Below, in pieces: positions 7,115 to 16,300 of a stretch of 64,000 nucleotides of DNA. Location: positions 3,447,771-3,511,770 of the forward strand of contig NZ_LR733284.1 of assembly GCF_902506375.1 (NCBI RefSeq), in the 5' to 3' direction. Source of the stretch: Microbacterium sp. 8M (GTDB lineage Bacteria > Actinomycetota > Actinomycetes > Actinomycetales > Microbacteriaceae). A program made the position numbers and the translations under genes. The stretch's first letter is position 1. The number at the start of each line of letters is the position of its first letter. The notes under the pieces are model-generated. The model did not search any database. It saw nothing but the letters and a program-made list of their open reading frames with translations, and was not told the DNA's origin.

Positions 7115-8550
7115 GCGTAGCCGCCCACGGTCACGATCCGGTCGCCGATCTCGATGGCGTCGCCGAGGCGGATCCGCACGCGCTCGCCGGGCGGGCAGGC
7201 GATCCGCACGCCGTCGCGCACGATCGTCATGCCGTTGGTGGAGTGCCGGTCCATGACCCAGCCCCCTGCGGCCTCCGCGGCAGCCTCGAAATGCGTCTTG
7301 GACAGGGACAGCGTCTCATCGCGGACGACGACGACCGTCGCCCCGGCCTCGGGCGCGGGGTTGCGGCCGAACAGCGTGCGCCCGGAGACCGTGGCGCGAG
7401 CGCCGTCATCCCAGACGAACTGCAGGCGGTGCCCCGGGATCGAGATGCGGGTCTCCTCGGGATCATCGTCTTCTGCCGGCTGCACGACCGGCGTCTGGGC
7501 GAGGGCGTCCGCAACCGTGGCGGGAGGGGCGCCGGGCACCGGCGGACGTGCCGGCGCCACGGTCTCGGGCCCCGACACGACCGGCGCGGCCGGCGCGGGC
7601 ACGGACGGGCTCACCCCGGGGACGACCGTGATCATGGCGCTCTCGTGCGCGGCGTCGGCGGCGGCCCGTGCGACCGGCGACAGCACCGTGGCGTCGTGCG
7701 GATCCACCTCGGCCGGGGCGCCGGTGACGGGAGCGCCCGCACGCGGCGCGTTCGGCAGGGTGTGCCCGGTGGGAGAACCCTGCCGTGCGGCCGGGGAAGC
7801 CGGTGCGGCCGGGGAACCCTGCGGGGCAGCCGGGGAGGCCGGTGGGGCGAACGACGCTGCGGGGGCGGGCGACGACCCTGCGGCGAACGGGGCCGTCGGC
7901 GACGCCTCGGGGGGCGCTTCCTGCGGCGTGGGAACGAACGGGGCCGCCGGCGCGCCCGGATGCACGGCGTTCGCCGGTGCGGCGCCGGGGACGGTGGCGA
8001 GGGACCGCGCGGCAGGGGCGCCCGCGGCTGCAGGGGCGGGGGCGGCCGCGGGTGCACCCGCGGTACCGGATGCCGCGGGCCCGACCCCAGCCGCGCCGCG
8101 CACGTCGCGCACGATCGCGCCCGCGGCGCGGTCGTGCCAGCCCTGGAACCGTCCGGAGCCGTCGAACAGCGGCGTGAAGTAGCCGACCACGATCGCCGTG
8201 CTCAGCCCGAACACGATGTTGCGCAGCAGCGCGCGCCCGAAGCCGAGCGGTGCCTCGCTGCCGTCGCGCACGACGCGCAGACGCATGATCCGCATGCCGA
8301 CCGAGGCGCCCGTGCCCTGCAGGAACGTCGAGACGACGAACCAGACGGCGGCCAGCCCGAACGTCACCCCGAGCCCGAGCAGCATCATGGCCAGCAGGCC
8401 GGTCAGAGTGTCGGACTTCGCGGACATCGCGACCGCTGCGGAGACCCCGTAGCCGACGATCAGGATCGCGGCGGAGATGGCGAGGTCGATCGCACAGGCG
8501 ATCGCGCGACGCGAGACGGGAGCGATGGGTCCCACCGGGTTCGTGGTCAT
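7111..8550 (-). CDS. RDD membrane protein fused to an FHA domain
   Basis: A 479-residue protein. Residues 1-145 form an RDD domain with three or four membrane segments (AIDLAISAAILIVGYGV, LGLGVTFGLAAVWFVVS, NIVFGLSTAIVVGYF) and the GMRIMRLRVV signature. Residues about 150-365 are an Ala/Pro-rich linker. The C-terminus is a full FHA domain (GRTLFGRNP, SLSKTHFE, DRHSTNGM). It probably anchors a phosphothreonine-reading module at the membrane, next to the kinase and transglutaminase-like protein of the same operon. The start overlaps the transglutaminase stop (ATGA). Only the FHA and RDD families are recognised; the partner is unknown. Confidence 0.85.
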   Translation of the reverse strand: MTTNPVGPIAPVSRRAIACAIDLAISAAILIVGYGVSAAVAMSAKSDTLTGLLAMMLLGLGVTFGLAAVWFVVSTFLQGTGASVGMRIMRLRVVRDGSEAPLGFGRALLRNIVFGLSTAIVVGYFTPLFDGSGRFQGWHDRAAGAIVRDVRGAAGVGPAASGTAGAPAAAPAPAAAGAPAARSLATVPGAAPANAVHPGAPAAPFVPTPQEAPPEASPTAPFAAGSSPAPAASFAPPASPAAPQGSPAAPASPAARQGSPTGHTLPNAPRAGAPVTGAPAEVDPHDATVLSPVARAAADAAHESAMITVVPGVSPSVPAPAAPVVSGPETVAPARPPVPGAPPATVADALAQTPVVQPAEDDDPEETRISIPGHRLQFVWDDGARATVSGRTLFGRNPAPEAGATVVVVRDETLSLSKTHFEAAAEAAGGWVMDRHSTNGMTIVRDGVRIACPPGERVRIRLGDAIEIGDRIVTVGGYA

Positions 8551-10955
8551 GGTGTCTCGCTCTCGGATCCGGGGCGTGCGGCTCGGGTGCCGCCCTGCTG
8601 CCCTGCAGTGCTCTCGATCGTGCCAGGTGCGCCCGAGCTCGCGCCAGAGCCGCTCCCGGGTCGGCGGATGCGCTCGGAGGCCGCGTCGCGCAGCCCCTGC
8701 ACTCCGGCCGACAGCCGGGATCCGCCCAGCAGCGAGCGCAGGCTGAGTCGCGCGAGCATGCGCCGTCGCCAGCTCGCTTCCTTGCCCAGTCCGGCCACGA
8801 TCCCGTCGACCTCGCGCCAGAACGCGTCCACGTCCTCCGCGGTCGGCTCCGCGGGTCCGAACACCTGGGCATCGGCGCGGTCGGCGAGCGCCGTGACGGC
8901 GGGCACGGTGAGGGCGGTGGCGACGGTCTGCGCCTCCTCGGCGCGCGTGGCGCCGACGGGGAGACGCGCGCCGTAATCCACAGCGCGGTCGGTGAGCTCG
9001 TCCCAGCCGCCGCTGATGCGGTCGGCGGCGAGCGCGGCCGCGCGCCGCTTGCGCCGGCGGGCCGCCTTCCACGCGCCGATGACGACGAACGGCGAGGCGA
9101 GGATCGCGAGCACCAGCAGCACGCTGCCGGCAATCCCGAGGATCATCCCGATGATCCCGAGCAGGTCGTTCGGGCCGTCCTGGTTGCCGCGCTGATCGGG
9201 CACGCTCGGCGGGAGCTCCACCGGCTCCTGCGGCGGGGGCGGCGGCTGCAGCACCTGGGGCTTGGGCACCACTTTGGGTTTGGTGATCTGGTCCTGGGGC
9301 ACCTTGTCCTTCGGCGGCGTCGGGTCGAACGGCACCCAGCCCGCCTTCTCGAAGTTCACCTCGACCCAGGCGTGCAGGTTGTCCCCGTTGGCGGAGAACG
9401 TGCCCTTCTGCCCCTTCTCCGGGTAGAAGCCCATGACCACCCGCGCCGGGATGCCCAGCGAGCGTGCGGCGAGCGCCATCGCAACGGCGTACTGCTCATC
9501 GTCGCCGACCATCTGCTCGCCGCCGATGAGGGTGGAGATGCGCTCCTCGGTGTGGCCGGCGCGGCTGAGCGCCTCGCCTTCCAGGCCGTGGCTGAAGAAG
9601 CCCTCCTCGGAGAACTTCTTCACCAGGGCGCGCACCTGCGCGATCGGGGTCTTCGCATCCGCCACCGTGTCTGAGGCGAGCGCGGCGAGCTTCTCCGGGG
9701 CTTCGGCCGACTTCGGCATCGCGACCGTGCCGAAGTCGAGGTCCTCGAGCTCCTTGTCGGTCCAGGTCCTCGGGATCGTGGTCTGCACCGTGTACGTGTC
9801 GCCCTTGCGCAGCTTCGAGGTGGCGACCGCGGTGCCGGTGGACTCGTTGTAGTACGTGCCGCGACGCAGCACGTCGGCGTCGGATCCGCGGAACGAGATC
9901 CTGCTCACCTGCCCGGCGTCCGGCAGCCACACACCCCTGTACTCGTCCATCGTGAAGTCGAGCGTCGCGGAGGAGCCTGTCGCGCTCGCCGACATGTTGT
10001 CGCGGATCGGACTGAACGCGCCCGACGACCCCACGCCCTTGTCGGACACGTCGTAGACGACGCCGTTGTACGCGTCCATCGTGCCGACTCGGATCCTGGC
10101 GCCCTCCGGCAGTCCCTTCACGGTGAACAGGGTGTCCTTGCGGTGGTCCTTCACATACCCGCGGTACGACTGCAGCGGGCTCGCGTACTGGTGCACGTCG
10201 AACGGCGGCAGCACCACGTCGCGGAACACGTGCCGAGGCTCGGCGAGCGTCGTCGCGGCGGCCACGCCCGTGCCGGCGAGCGCTGCGACGGCCAGCACGG
10301 CGGATCCGGCGAGGATGCGACGGCGGCGCAGAGCGGTGGAGCGGGATCCGTCGGCGGCGACCGAGACGGCGGCGTCCGCGGTCTCGCCGGTGCCGCGCAG
10401 TGCGAGCCAGCCGACCACCACGAGGGCGAAGACGACGCCCTGGGCGATGGGCGCGGCGGGGGCCGGGACCCCCATGGCGATCACCAGCATCAGGTGCGCG
10501 GCAGCCGGGATCAGCGCCCAGACCGCCCTGCGCAGCCGGAGCGCGAGAGCGGCGGCGACCACGCCGAACACGAGGGCCGACAGGAACGGCACCAGCGCAT
10601 ACCCGTCGCCGACCGCGACCGGCGCCACGGTGGTGAGCATCGCCTTCCAGCTCGTGATCGCGCCGGCCGACAGCGCGCCGAGCGTCTGCCCGGTGGGGAC
10701 GACGCCGAACAGCGTGGTCTGCGGCAGCGCGAGCGCGCCGCCGAACAGGTAGTACGCGAGCAGTGTCAGTCCGGCGGTCGGCAGGATGCCCCAGCCGCGC
10801 CAGGCGCAGAGCAGGGCGACGCCGAGTCCGAGCACGAGCCCGCCGAGCGCGGCGGGCAGGAAGGATCCGCCCGCGAACGAGGGCCACCAGCCGACGACGC
10901 CCACGCCCATGAGCAGGGCGACCGCAACGAGGTCGGTGATACGACGAGCCGTCAT
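8547..10955 (-). CDS. TgpA-like membrane transglutaminase homologue lacking the Cys
   Basis: An 802-residue protein. The first 220 residues hold about six membrane helices; a large outer domain follows, then one more membrane segment near 640-665 and a cytoplasmic tail. The transglutaminase core is clear (ARSLGIPARVVMGFYPEKG, then NLHAWVEV near 528 and PFDPTPP near 541), so the His and Asp of the triad are present. The position of the nucleophilic Cys reads VGDDEQYAVAMA (near 485), with no Cys nearby. The protein may therefore bind rather than cross-link peptides, or use another chemistry. It sits between DUF58 and RDD-FHA genes, a common grouping with MoxR. The start overlaps the DUF58 stop (ATGA); an ATG 49 codons upstream lies inside the DUF58 gene and is unlikely. 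Confidence 0.85.
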   Translation of the reverse strand: MTARRITDLVAVALLMGVGVVGWWPSFAGGSFLPAALGGLVLGLGVALLCAWRGWGILPTAGLTLLAYYLFGGALALPQTTLFGVVPTGQTLGALSAGAITSWKAMLTTVAPVAVGDGYALVPFLSALVFGVVAAALALRLRRAVWALIPAAAHLMLVIAMGVPAPAAPIAQGVVFALVVVGWLALRGTGETADAAVSVAADGSRSTALRRRRILAGSAVLAVAALAGTGVAAATTLAEPRHVFRDVVLPPFDVHQYASPLQSYRGYVKDHRKDTLFTVKGLPEGARIRVGTMDAYNGVVYDVSDKGVGSSGAFSPIRDNMSASATGSSATLDFTMDEYRGVWLPDAGQVSRISFRGSDADVLRRGTYYNESTGTAVATSKLRKGDTYTVQTTIPRTWTDKELEDLDFGTVAMPKSAEAPEKLAALASDTVADAKTPIAQVRALVKKFSEEGFFSHGLEGEALSRAGHTEERISTLIGGEQMVGDDEQYAVAMALAARSLGIPARVVMGFYPEKGQKGTFSANGDNLHAWVEVNFEKAGWVPFDPTPPKDKVPQDQITKPKVVPKPQVLQPPPPPQEPVELPPSVPDQRGNQDGPNDLLGIIGMILGIAGSVLLVLAILASPFVVIGAWKAARRRKRRAAALAADRISGGWDELTDRAVDYGARLPVGATRAEEAQTVATALTVPAVTALADRADAQVFGPAEPTAEDVDAFWREVDGIVAGLGKEASWRRRMLARLSLRSLLGGSRLSAGVQGLRDAASERIRRPGSGSGASSGAPGTIESTAGQQGGTRAARPGSESETP

Positions 10956-12220
10956 GCGAGCACCTTCCCGAGGGCGAGCGGCAGCTGCTCGAGAGCTCCC
11001 ACCGTGATGACGTCGGCGTCGCCGATGCGGCGCAGCGAGGGCGCCTCGCCGAGATCTGCGACGATCGCGAGCACGCGCGAGCCGAACGGCAGCCGGGCGC
11101 ACGCGGCGCGCAGCTCCTCCGGGGAGGTGCGACTGCCGCCGACGAGCACCACGACGCTGGACAGCGGCATGTGCGCAGCCACCGTGCCCGCGAGCGCCGA
11201 CAGGCTCCCGTCCCTCGCGCGGCCCTCCTCGACACCGGCGAGCGAGTCGAGCAGCTGCTTGCCGGTACCCGAGGGCAGGGAGCGTCCCTGCACCCGGAGG
11301 TCGACGTGCTGCGAGTCGCGGATCGCGCGCAGGCCGACGGATCCGGCAAGCGAGATCGCCAGCTCGAACTCGTCGGGCTCGGCGTACTCGGCAGCGTTGC
11401 GGCTCAGCCCGATCACGAAGTGCGACCGGCGGGTCTCCTCGTACTGGCGCACCATGAGCACCCCCGTGCGCGCCGAAGAGCGCCAGTGCACCCGGCGCAG
11501 GTCGTCACCGGGCTGGTACTCGTTGAGCGCGTGGAATGACACGTCGTCGCGGGACAGATCCGAGGCCGGCAGGCCCTCCAGGTCCCGCAGGAAGCCGAGC
11601 GACTGCCCGTCGAAGACGATCGTCCGAGGGTGCACGAACAGATCGATGGGCTCGTCGCGGCGATGCGCGCGCTCGAACAGCCCGAGCGGGTCACCGCGCA
11701 CGACGCTGACCGGGCCGACCGAGACGACACCGCGCCGGTGCGTCGGGATCGCGAAGAGCTCCTCCGCCTCCTCGCCGGGGGCCAGCCGCTTGATGCCGAA
11801 CTCGCCGCGGCCGGCGCCGACCGGCAGCACCACGCGGGACGGCAGGATCGCCCGCGTGCCGCGGTTCGCCAGGGTCAGTGCGCCCACCGCACGCTCCCCC
11901 ACGACGACGCGGGTGCGGGCGAGGTCGAGGGTGACGTCATAGGCGGTGCGCCCGATCAGGAACAGCGCGCACAGCGCCAGCACCACGGCGATCACGACCG
12001 CGATCACGGCCAGCTCGAGCCAGCCGAGCGGCAGGGCGATCACCAGGCAGCCCAGAGCGATGGCGCCGAGCACCCACGCGAGCGGACGCACCGCGGAGGC
12101 GATCAGCCGCAGCCGTGCACCGACGCGCGCGAGCACCAGGGCGGCGACGTCGCGCCAGCCGGCCTCGCGGTCGGATCCGGTCGGGTGGTCGGTGCCACGC
12201 GACGGGGCGGTGGTGGTCAT
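10952..12220 (-). CDS. DUF58 membrane-anchored protein (MoxR partner)
   Basis: A 422-residue protein with two N-terminal membrane helices (about 35-80) and a cytoplasmic DUF58 domain with the signature DDLRRVHWRSSARTG and a vWA-like C-terminal half. DUF58 proteins are regularly encoded with MoxR AAA+ ATPases and transglutaminases and are thought to assemble or activate exported complexes. The chosen ATG follows a weak GAGAG ribosome binding site. A longer frame runs back through the 37-bp inverted repeat but has no good start. The promoter-proximal end of the gene abuts that repeat, so the repeat arm ends one base before the start codon. Confidence 0.85.
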   Translation of the reverse strand: MTTTAPSRGTDHPTGSDREAGWRDVAALVLARVGARLRLIASAVRPLAWVLGAIALGCLVIALPLGWLELAVIAVVIAVVLALCALFLIGRTAYDVTLDLARTRVVVGERAVGALTLANRGTRAILPSRVVLPVGAGRGEFGIKRLAPGEEAEELFAIPTHRRGVVSVGPVSVVRGDPLGLFERAHRRDEPIDLFVHPRTIVFDGQSLGFLRDLEGLPASDLSRDDVSFHALNEYQPGDDLRRVHWRSSARTGVLMVRQYEETRRSHFVIGLSRNAAEYAEPDEFELAISLAGSVGLRAIRDSQHVDLRVQGRSLPSGTGKQLLDSLAGVEEGRARDGSLSALAGTVAAHMPLSSVVVLVGGSRTSPEELRAACARLPFGSRVLAIVADLGEAPSLRRIGDADVITVGALEQLPLALGKVLA

Positions 12221-12307
12221 GCGTGCTCTCTCGGGGTGGCTGTCATGGGGCGGTCCCTTCGACAGGCTCAGGGACCGCCCCATGACAGCCACCCCGAGAG
12301 AGCACGC
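12221..12307. repeat. Perfect 37-bp inverted repeat with repeat-family loop
   Basis: Arms 12221-12257 and 12271-12307 are exact reverse complements over 37 bases. The 13-base loop plus flanking bases is the core of the dispersed repeat (TTCGACAGGCTCA). The left arm ends directly before the DUF58 start codon, so it carries that gene's ribosome binding region, duplicated in inverted orientation next to the moxR 3' end. In RNA it would fold into a very stable hairpin between moxR and the DUF58 gene and could act as an attenuator, an RNase site or a recombination substrate. Confidence 0.95.
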
Positions 12308-12338
12308 AGACCGGGGGTGGGGCTCAGGGATCGGGGGT

Positions 12339-13310
12339 TCAGGCCGCGGTGCGCGCCTGGGGGGCGGCGATCTTCTCGATCACGCGGGCGATGACGGTCT
12401 CGGCGGTGGTGCCGGCGAACTCGGCCTCGGGGTCGAGCAGCAGGCGGTGCAGCCACACCGGGCGGGCGAGCGCCTTCACGTCGTCGGGCAGCACGTAGTG
12501 CCGGCCGTGCGCGGCGGCCCACACCTTGGCGATGCGGACCATCGCGAGCGCACCGCGCACGGAGACGCCGAGCCGGATCGCGGTGTCGGCGCGGGTCGCC
12601 TCGACGAGCTCGGCGATGTAGCGCAGCACGGCGGGCTCGACGTGCACGGCGGCGGCGAGGTCTGCCATGTCGGCGACGGCGCTCGTCGTGATCACGGGGT
12701 TCAGCTTCGCCGACGGGTTGCGCTCCGCGGCGCCGGCGAGGATCGACGCCGTGACGTCGAGATCGGGGTAGCCGATCGACGTCTTGATGAGGAAGCGGTC
12801 GAGCTGCGCCTCCGGCAGCTTGTACGTGCCGGCCTGCTCGATCGGGTTCTGCGTCGCGATGACGAGGAACGGGCGGCCGGTCTCGTGCGGCACGCCATCG
12901 ACCGTGACCCGGGACTCCTCCATGACCTCGAGCAGCGCCGACTGCGTCTTCGGCGAGGCGCGGTTGATCTCGTCCGCGAGCACGATCGACGCGAACACCG
13001 GACCGCGGTGGAACTCGAACGTATGCGTGTTCTGGTCGTAGATGGTGACGCCGGTCACGTCCGACGGCAGCAGGTCGGGCGTGAACTGGATCCGCGAGCT
13101 GGTGCCCTGCACGGTTGCGGCGAGCGCCTTGGCGAGGCTGGTCTTGCCCGTGCCGGGGGCGTCCTCCAGGAGCACGTGCCCCTCGGCCAGCATCGAGGCG
13201 AGCACGAGGCTCACCACGTCGCGCTTGCCCTGCAGCGCCCGGTCGACGTTGTCGGTCAGGCGGCTGAAGGTGCCCTGGAACCAGGCGGCCTGTTCGGGGG
13301 TCATCGTCAT
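12339..13310 (-). CDS. MoxR-family AAA+ ATPase
   Basis: A 323-residue MoxR-type chaperone ATPase: Walker A GTGKTSLAKALA near residue 49, Walker B ADEINRASPKTQSALLE near 110, sensor ATQNPIEQAGTY near 150, and the C-terminal lid with ADTAIRLGVSVRGA. Length and motifs are typical. MoxR proteins use ATP to remodel vWA/DUF58-type partners, so the DUF58 protein encoded next is the likely client. The gene follows the giant surface-protein gene by 56 bases and is separated from the DUF58 gene by the 37-bp inverted repeat, the only gap in an otherwise tightly packed operon. Confidence 0.93.
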   Translation of the reverse strand: MTMTPEQAAWFQGTFSRLTDNVDRALQGKRDVVSLVLASMLAEGHVLLEDAPGTGKTSLAKALAATVQGTSSRIQFTPDLLPSDVTGVTIYDQNTHTFEFHRGPVFASIVLADEINRASPKTQSALLEVMEESRVTVDGVPHETGRPFLVIATQNPIEQAGTYKLPEAQLDRFLIKTSIGYPDLDVTASILAGAAERNPSAKLNPVITTSAVADMADLAAAVHVEPAVLRYIAELVEATRADTAIRLGVSVRGALAMVRIAKVWAAAHGRHYVLPDDVKALARPVWLHRLLLDPEAEFAGTTAETVIARVIEKIAAPQARTAA

Positions 13311-13366
13311 GTCTGTGTGTTCCTCTGATCGTGAGATGGTGCGCGATTCCTGCCGGATCAGCCCGG

Positions 13367-16300
13367 CTACGGTCTCGCCCAGAAGCTCTTCTCGGTATCG
13401 ACGCCGTCGCCCCAGCCCACGATGTCGACCCAGACGTCGACGCCGTCACGGCCCTGCCAGCAGGACAGCTGCAGGCTGCCCTGGCCATCGAAGTTGACGC
13501 TGTGGTTGCCGCCGATCTGGCCGTACGAGCTGGAGTGGCAGGTCACGTTGTAGGTGCCGATCTTCAGGTTCTGCCAGTTCACGACGAACAGGCGGCAGCC
13601 GTTGACGCAGCTGCCCGCTGCAGCTCCCTGCGTCACCCACACGCGCGGCGGTGGCGGGCTGTCCGTCTTCGCGGAGGCGGAGGCGATGTTGGACGACTGA
13701 CCTTCGGTATCGAAGGCCTGCACCCGGATCGAGTGCGTCTGGTCATAGCCATTGCCGACCGTCGTCGAGCCGCTGTCCGCCACCGATTGCCAGCCGCCGC
13801 CGTCCACGCTGATCTTGATGGACACGTCGCGCCCGTTCCTCGCCGGTGCGGACCAGCTCAGCGTCACACTCTGGCCGTTGTTGACGGCCCGGGCTCCTGG
13901 CGTCCCGACAGGACCGTACGGCTGGAGCCCGCTCCGCGAACCGGCTGTTCCGGGCTGGGACTCCTGCCCGCCCACTACTGAGTAGGCGCGCACCGACACC
14001 GTGTACGTGCCGTTGTTCGCGGCCGGGATGTTCGTGCCATCCCAGTTGCGGCTCCACCCGCCGCCGATGGAGTACTCGTAGTGGATCTCCGAGCCGCTGG
14101 CGCCGTTCGCATCGGCCAGCGTGTACGTCACCGCGATGTTGTTGTTCTCTTCTTTCGCGGAGGTGATCGTCGTGGCACCCGGCTGTCCGAACGCGCGCTG
14201 CGGGTTGGAGGCCGCCGACCAGGCGCCGGCACCGGCCTTGTTGTTGCCGCGCACCTGGAAGGTGTAGTCCGAGGTCGAGTTGCCGACCGTGACGTTCTGG
14301 CTCAGCGTGGTGCCGGGGATGCCGGTGATCGTCCGCACGACGGAACCGCCCTGCATCACCTGCAGGTCGTAGCTCGAGATCGCATCGCCGTTCGCTCCGG
14401 CCGCCGTCCACTTGACGGTCATCTGCGACTGGCTGCCCACGGACGGCGCGCTCTGCGCCGTCGGGGTGCCGGGCGCGGTCGGCGGTCCGGCGGGGATCTC
14501 CGAGGCCGACCAGCCCGACCAGCTCGAGGGCTCCGGGGCGCGGTTCACGGCCTGCACGCGCACCTGGTAGTTCGCGCCGTTCTCCAGGCCGTCCCACTTC
14601 AGGGAGTTGCCGGTCACGCCGGTCTTCGTCGCCACGCCGCTCGGCGGAGCCGGTGAGATCTCCAGGTTGTACGAGGAGACCGGGGATCCGGGAGTCGTCG
14701 GCGTGGTCCACGACACGTCCAGCGACTTGTCGCCGAACTTCAGGGTCGGCGGGTTCGGGGTGTCGGGGCGCGCGTCGGGACGGGCGACCGCCGACGTCGG
14801 CGACGGCTTGCCCTCGCCCACCCGGTTGGTGGCGGTCACCGCGAAGGTGTACTCCACGTTGTTCGTCAGGCCGTCCAGGGTGCAGGTCGTCGACGTGCAC
14901 TGCTTGGTGTAGCTGCCGCCGCTGGTGGCGCGCACCGTGTAGCCGGTGATCTCGGCCCCGTTGTTCGACGGCGGGCTCCAGTTCAGCACCACGGTGCGGT
15001 CCTGCACGCTCGTCACCTGGGGTGCGCCGGGCGCGTCCGGCACACCCTGCACCGTGACGACGATGCGGCCGTCGACCTCGCGGTCCGGATCCTTCGTCGC
15101 GTCCTGCACGCGGTAGGTCGCCACGATCTGGCCGACGAACTTGGCAGACGGGCTGATCACGATCTTGTCGCCCTGCACCGAGGCGCCGTCGGCGTCACCG
15201 GTCTGCACATCGACCGAGCGGATCTTCAGCGGCTTGTCCGGGAACGGGTTGACATCGTTCTGCAGGACCGGGATCGTGACGGGCTTGCCCTGATCCGCCT
15301 GCGGAACGGTGTCCTCGTTGGCGACGGCGAGCGGCCGCGTGGACGCGGCGACGGTCACGGCGACCGTGCCTGAGACGGGGTCGGTCTTGCCGTCGGTGAT
15401 GCTCAACTGCACCGTGGATCCGGTGCCCTTGGGGGTCGACGAGTCGGCCTCCACGCGCAGGGTCGAGCCGTCCAGGCTGGCCTTGATTCCGTTGTCCGGC
15501 TGCCCGGTGATCTTGTAACTGATCTTCTTGGCGTCGCCCGGATCCGGGTCCTTCGTGAGCGCCGCGAGGTCGACCTTCTGCGCCTCCTCCCCCGGGGCGA
15601 CCGACACCTGCGCGTTGGTGAACGCCGGCGGCTGGTTGTCGGGCGGGAGCACGGTGATCGGCAGGCTCAGAGTCGACTTGCGACCCTTCGGGTCATCCGG
15701 TCCGGTGCCGTCTGTCACCTCGAAGGTGAGCGCGTCGTCGCCGAAATAGCCCGGCTTGGAGGTGTAGACGAGGGTGTGCTCGTCCTTCAGCAGCGGCGCG
15801 CCGTTGCTGTTGACCGCGCTGACCTTGCCGGCCTCGGTGATGCGCACATCGCCGCCGCCCGCCACGACGACGTACTTCGAGAGCGGCACGTCGATCGTCT
15901 CTCCGCTCTTCACCTCGACCGGCTTCGTCGAGCGCAGGGTCGGCGCGAGCTCGGAGAGCGCGGGGACGAAGATGAACGCCGACGCGGTCTGGTCGTCCTG
16001 GTCGGTGACGGAGTACTGCACCAGCTGGCGCTTCTCGGTGACGGTGACCTGGATCTTGCGGTTCTGCAGCACCTTCGCCGACGCGTCGGAGACGCTGAGC
16101 TTCAGTGCGTCGACCGTGCCGTCCGGATCCTCGTCGTTGTCCAGCACCGGCACCTCGACCTGCAGGCTCTCGCCCTTCACGTCGGACGCCTGGATGCGGT
16201 CGTCGCGGGCGATCGGCGCGACGAGGGGCACGTCCTCCGCGACCGTGATCTGCACCGGGGCGGTGGCCGTGGCACCGCGCGAGTCGGCGACGGTGTACTG

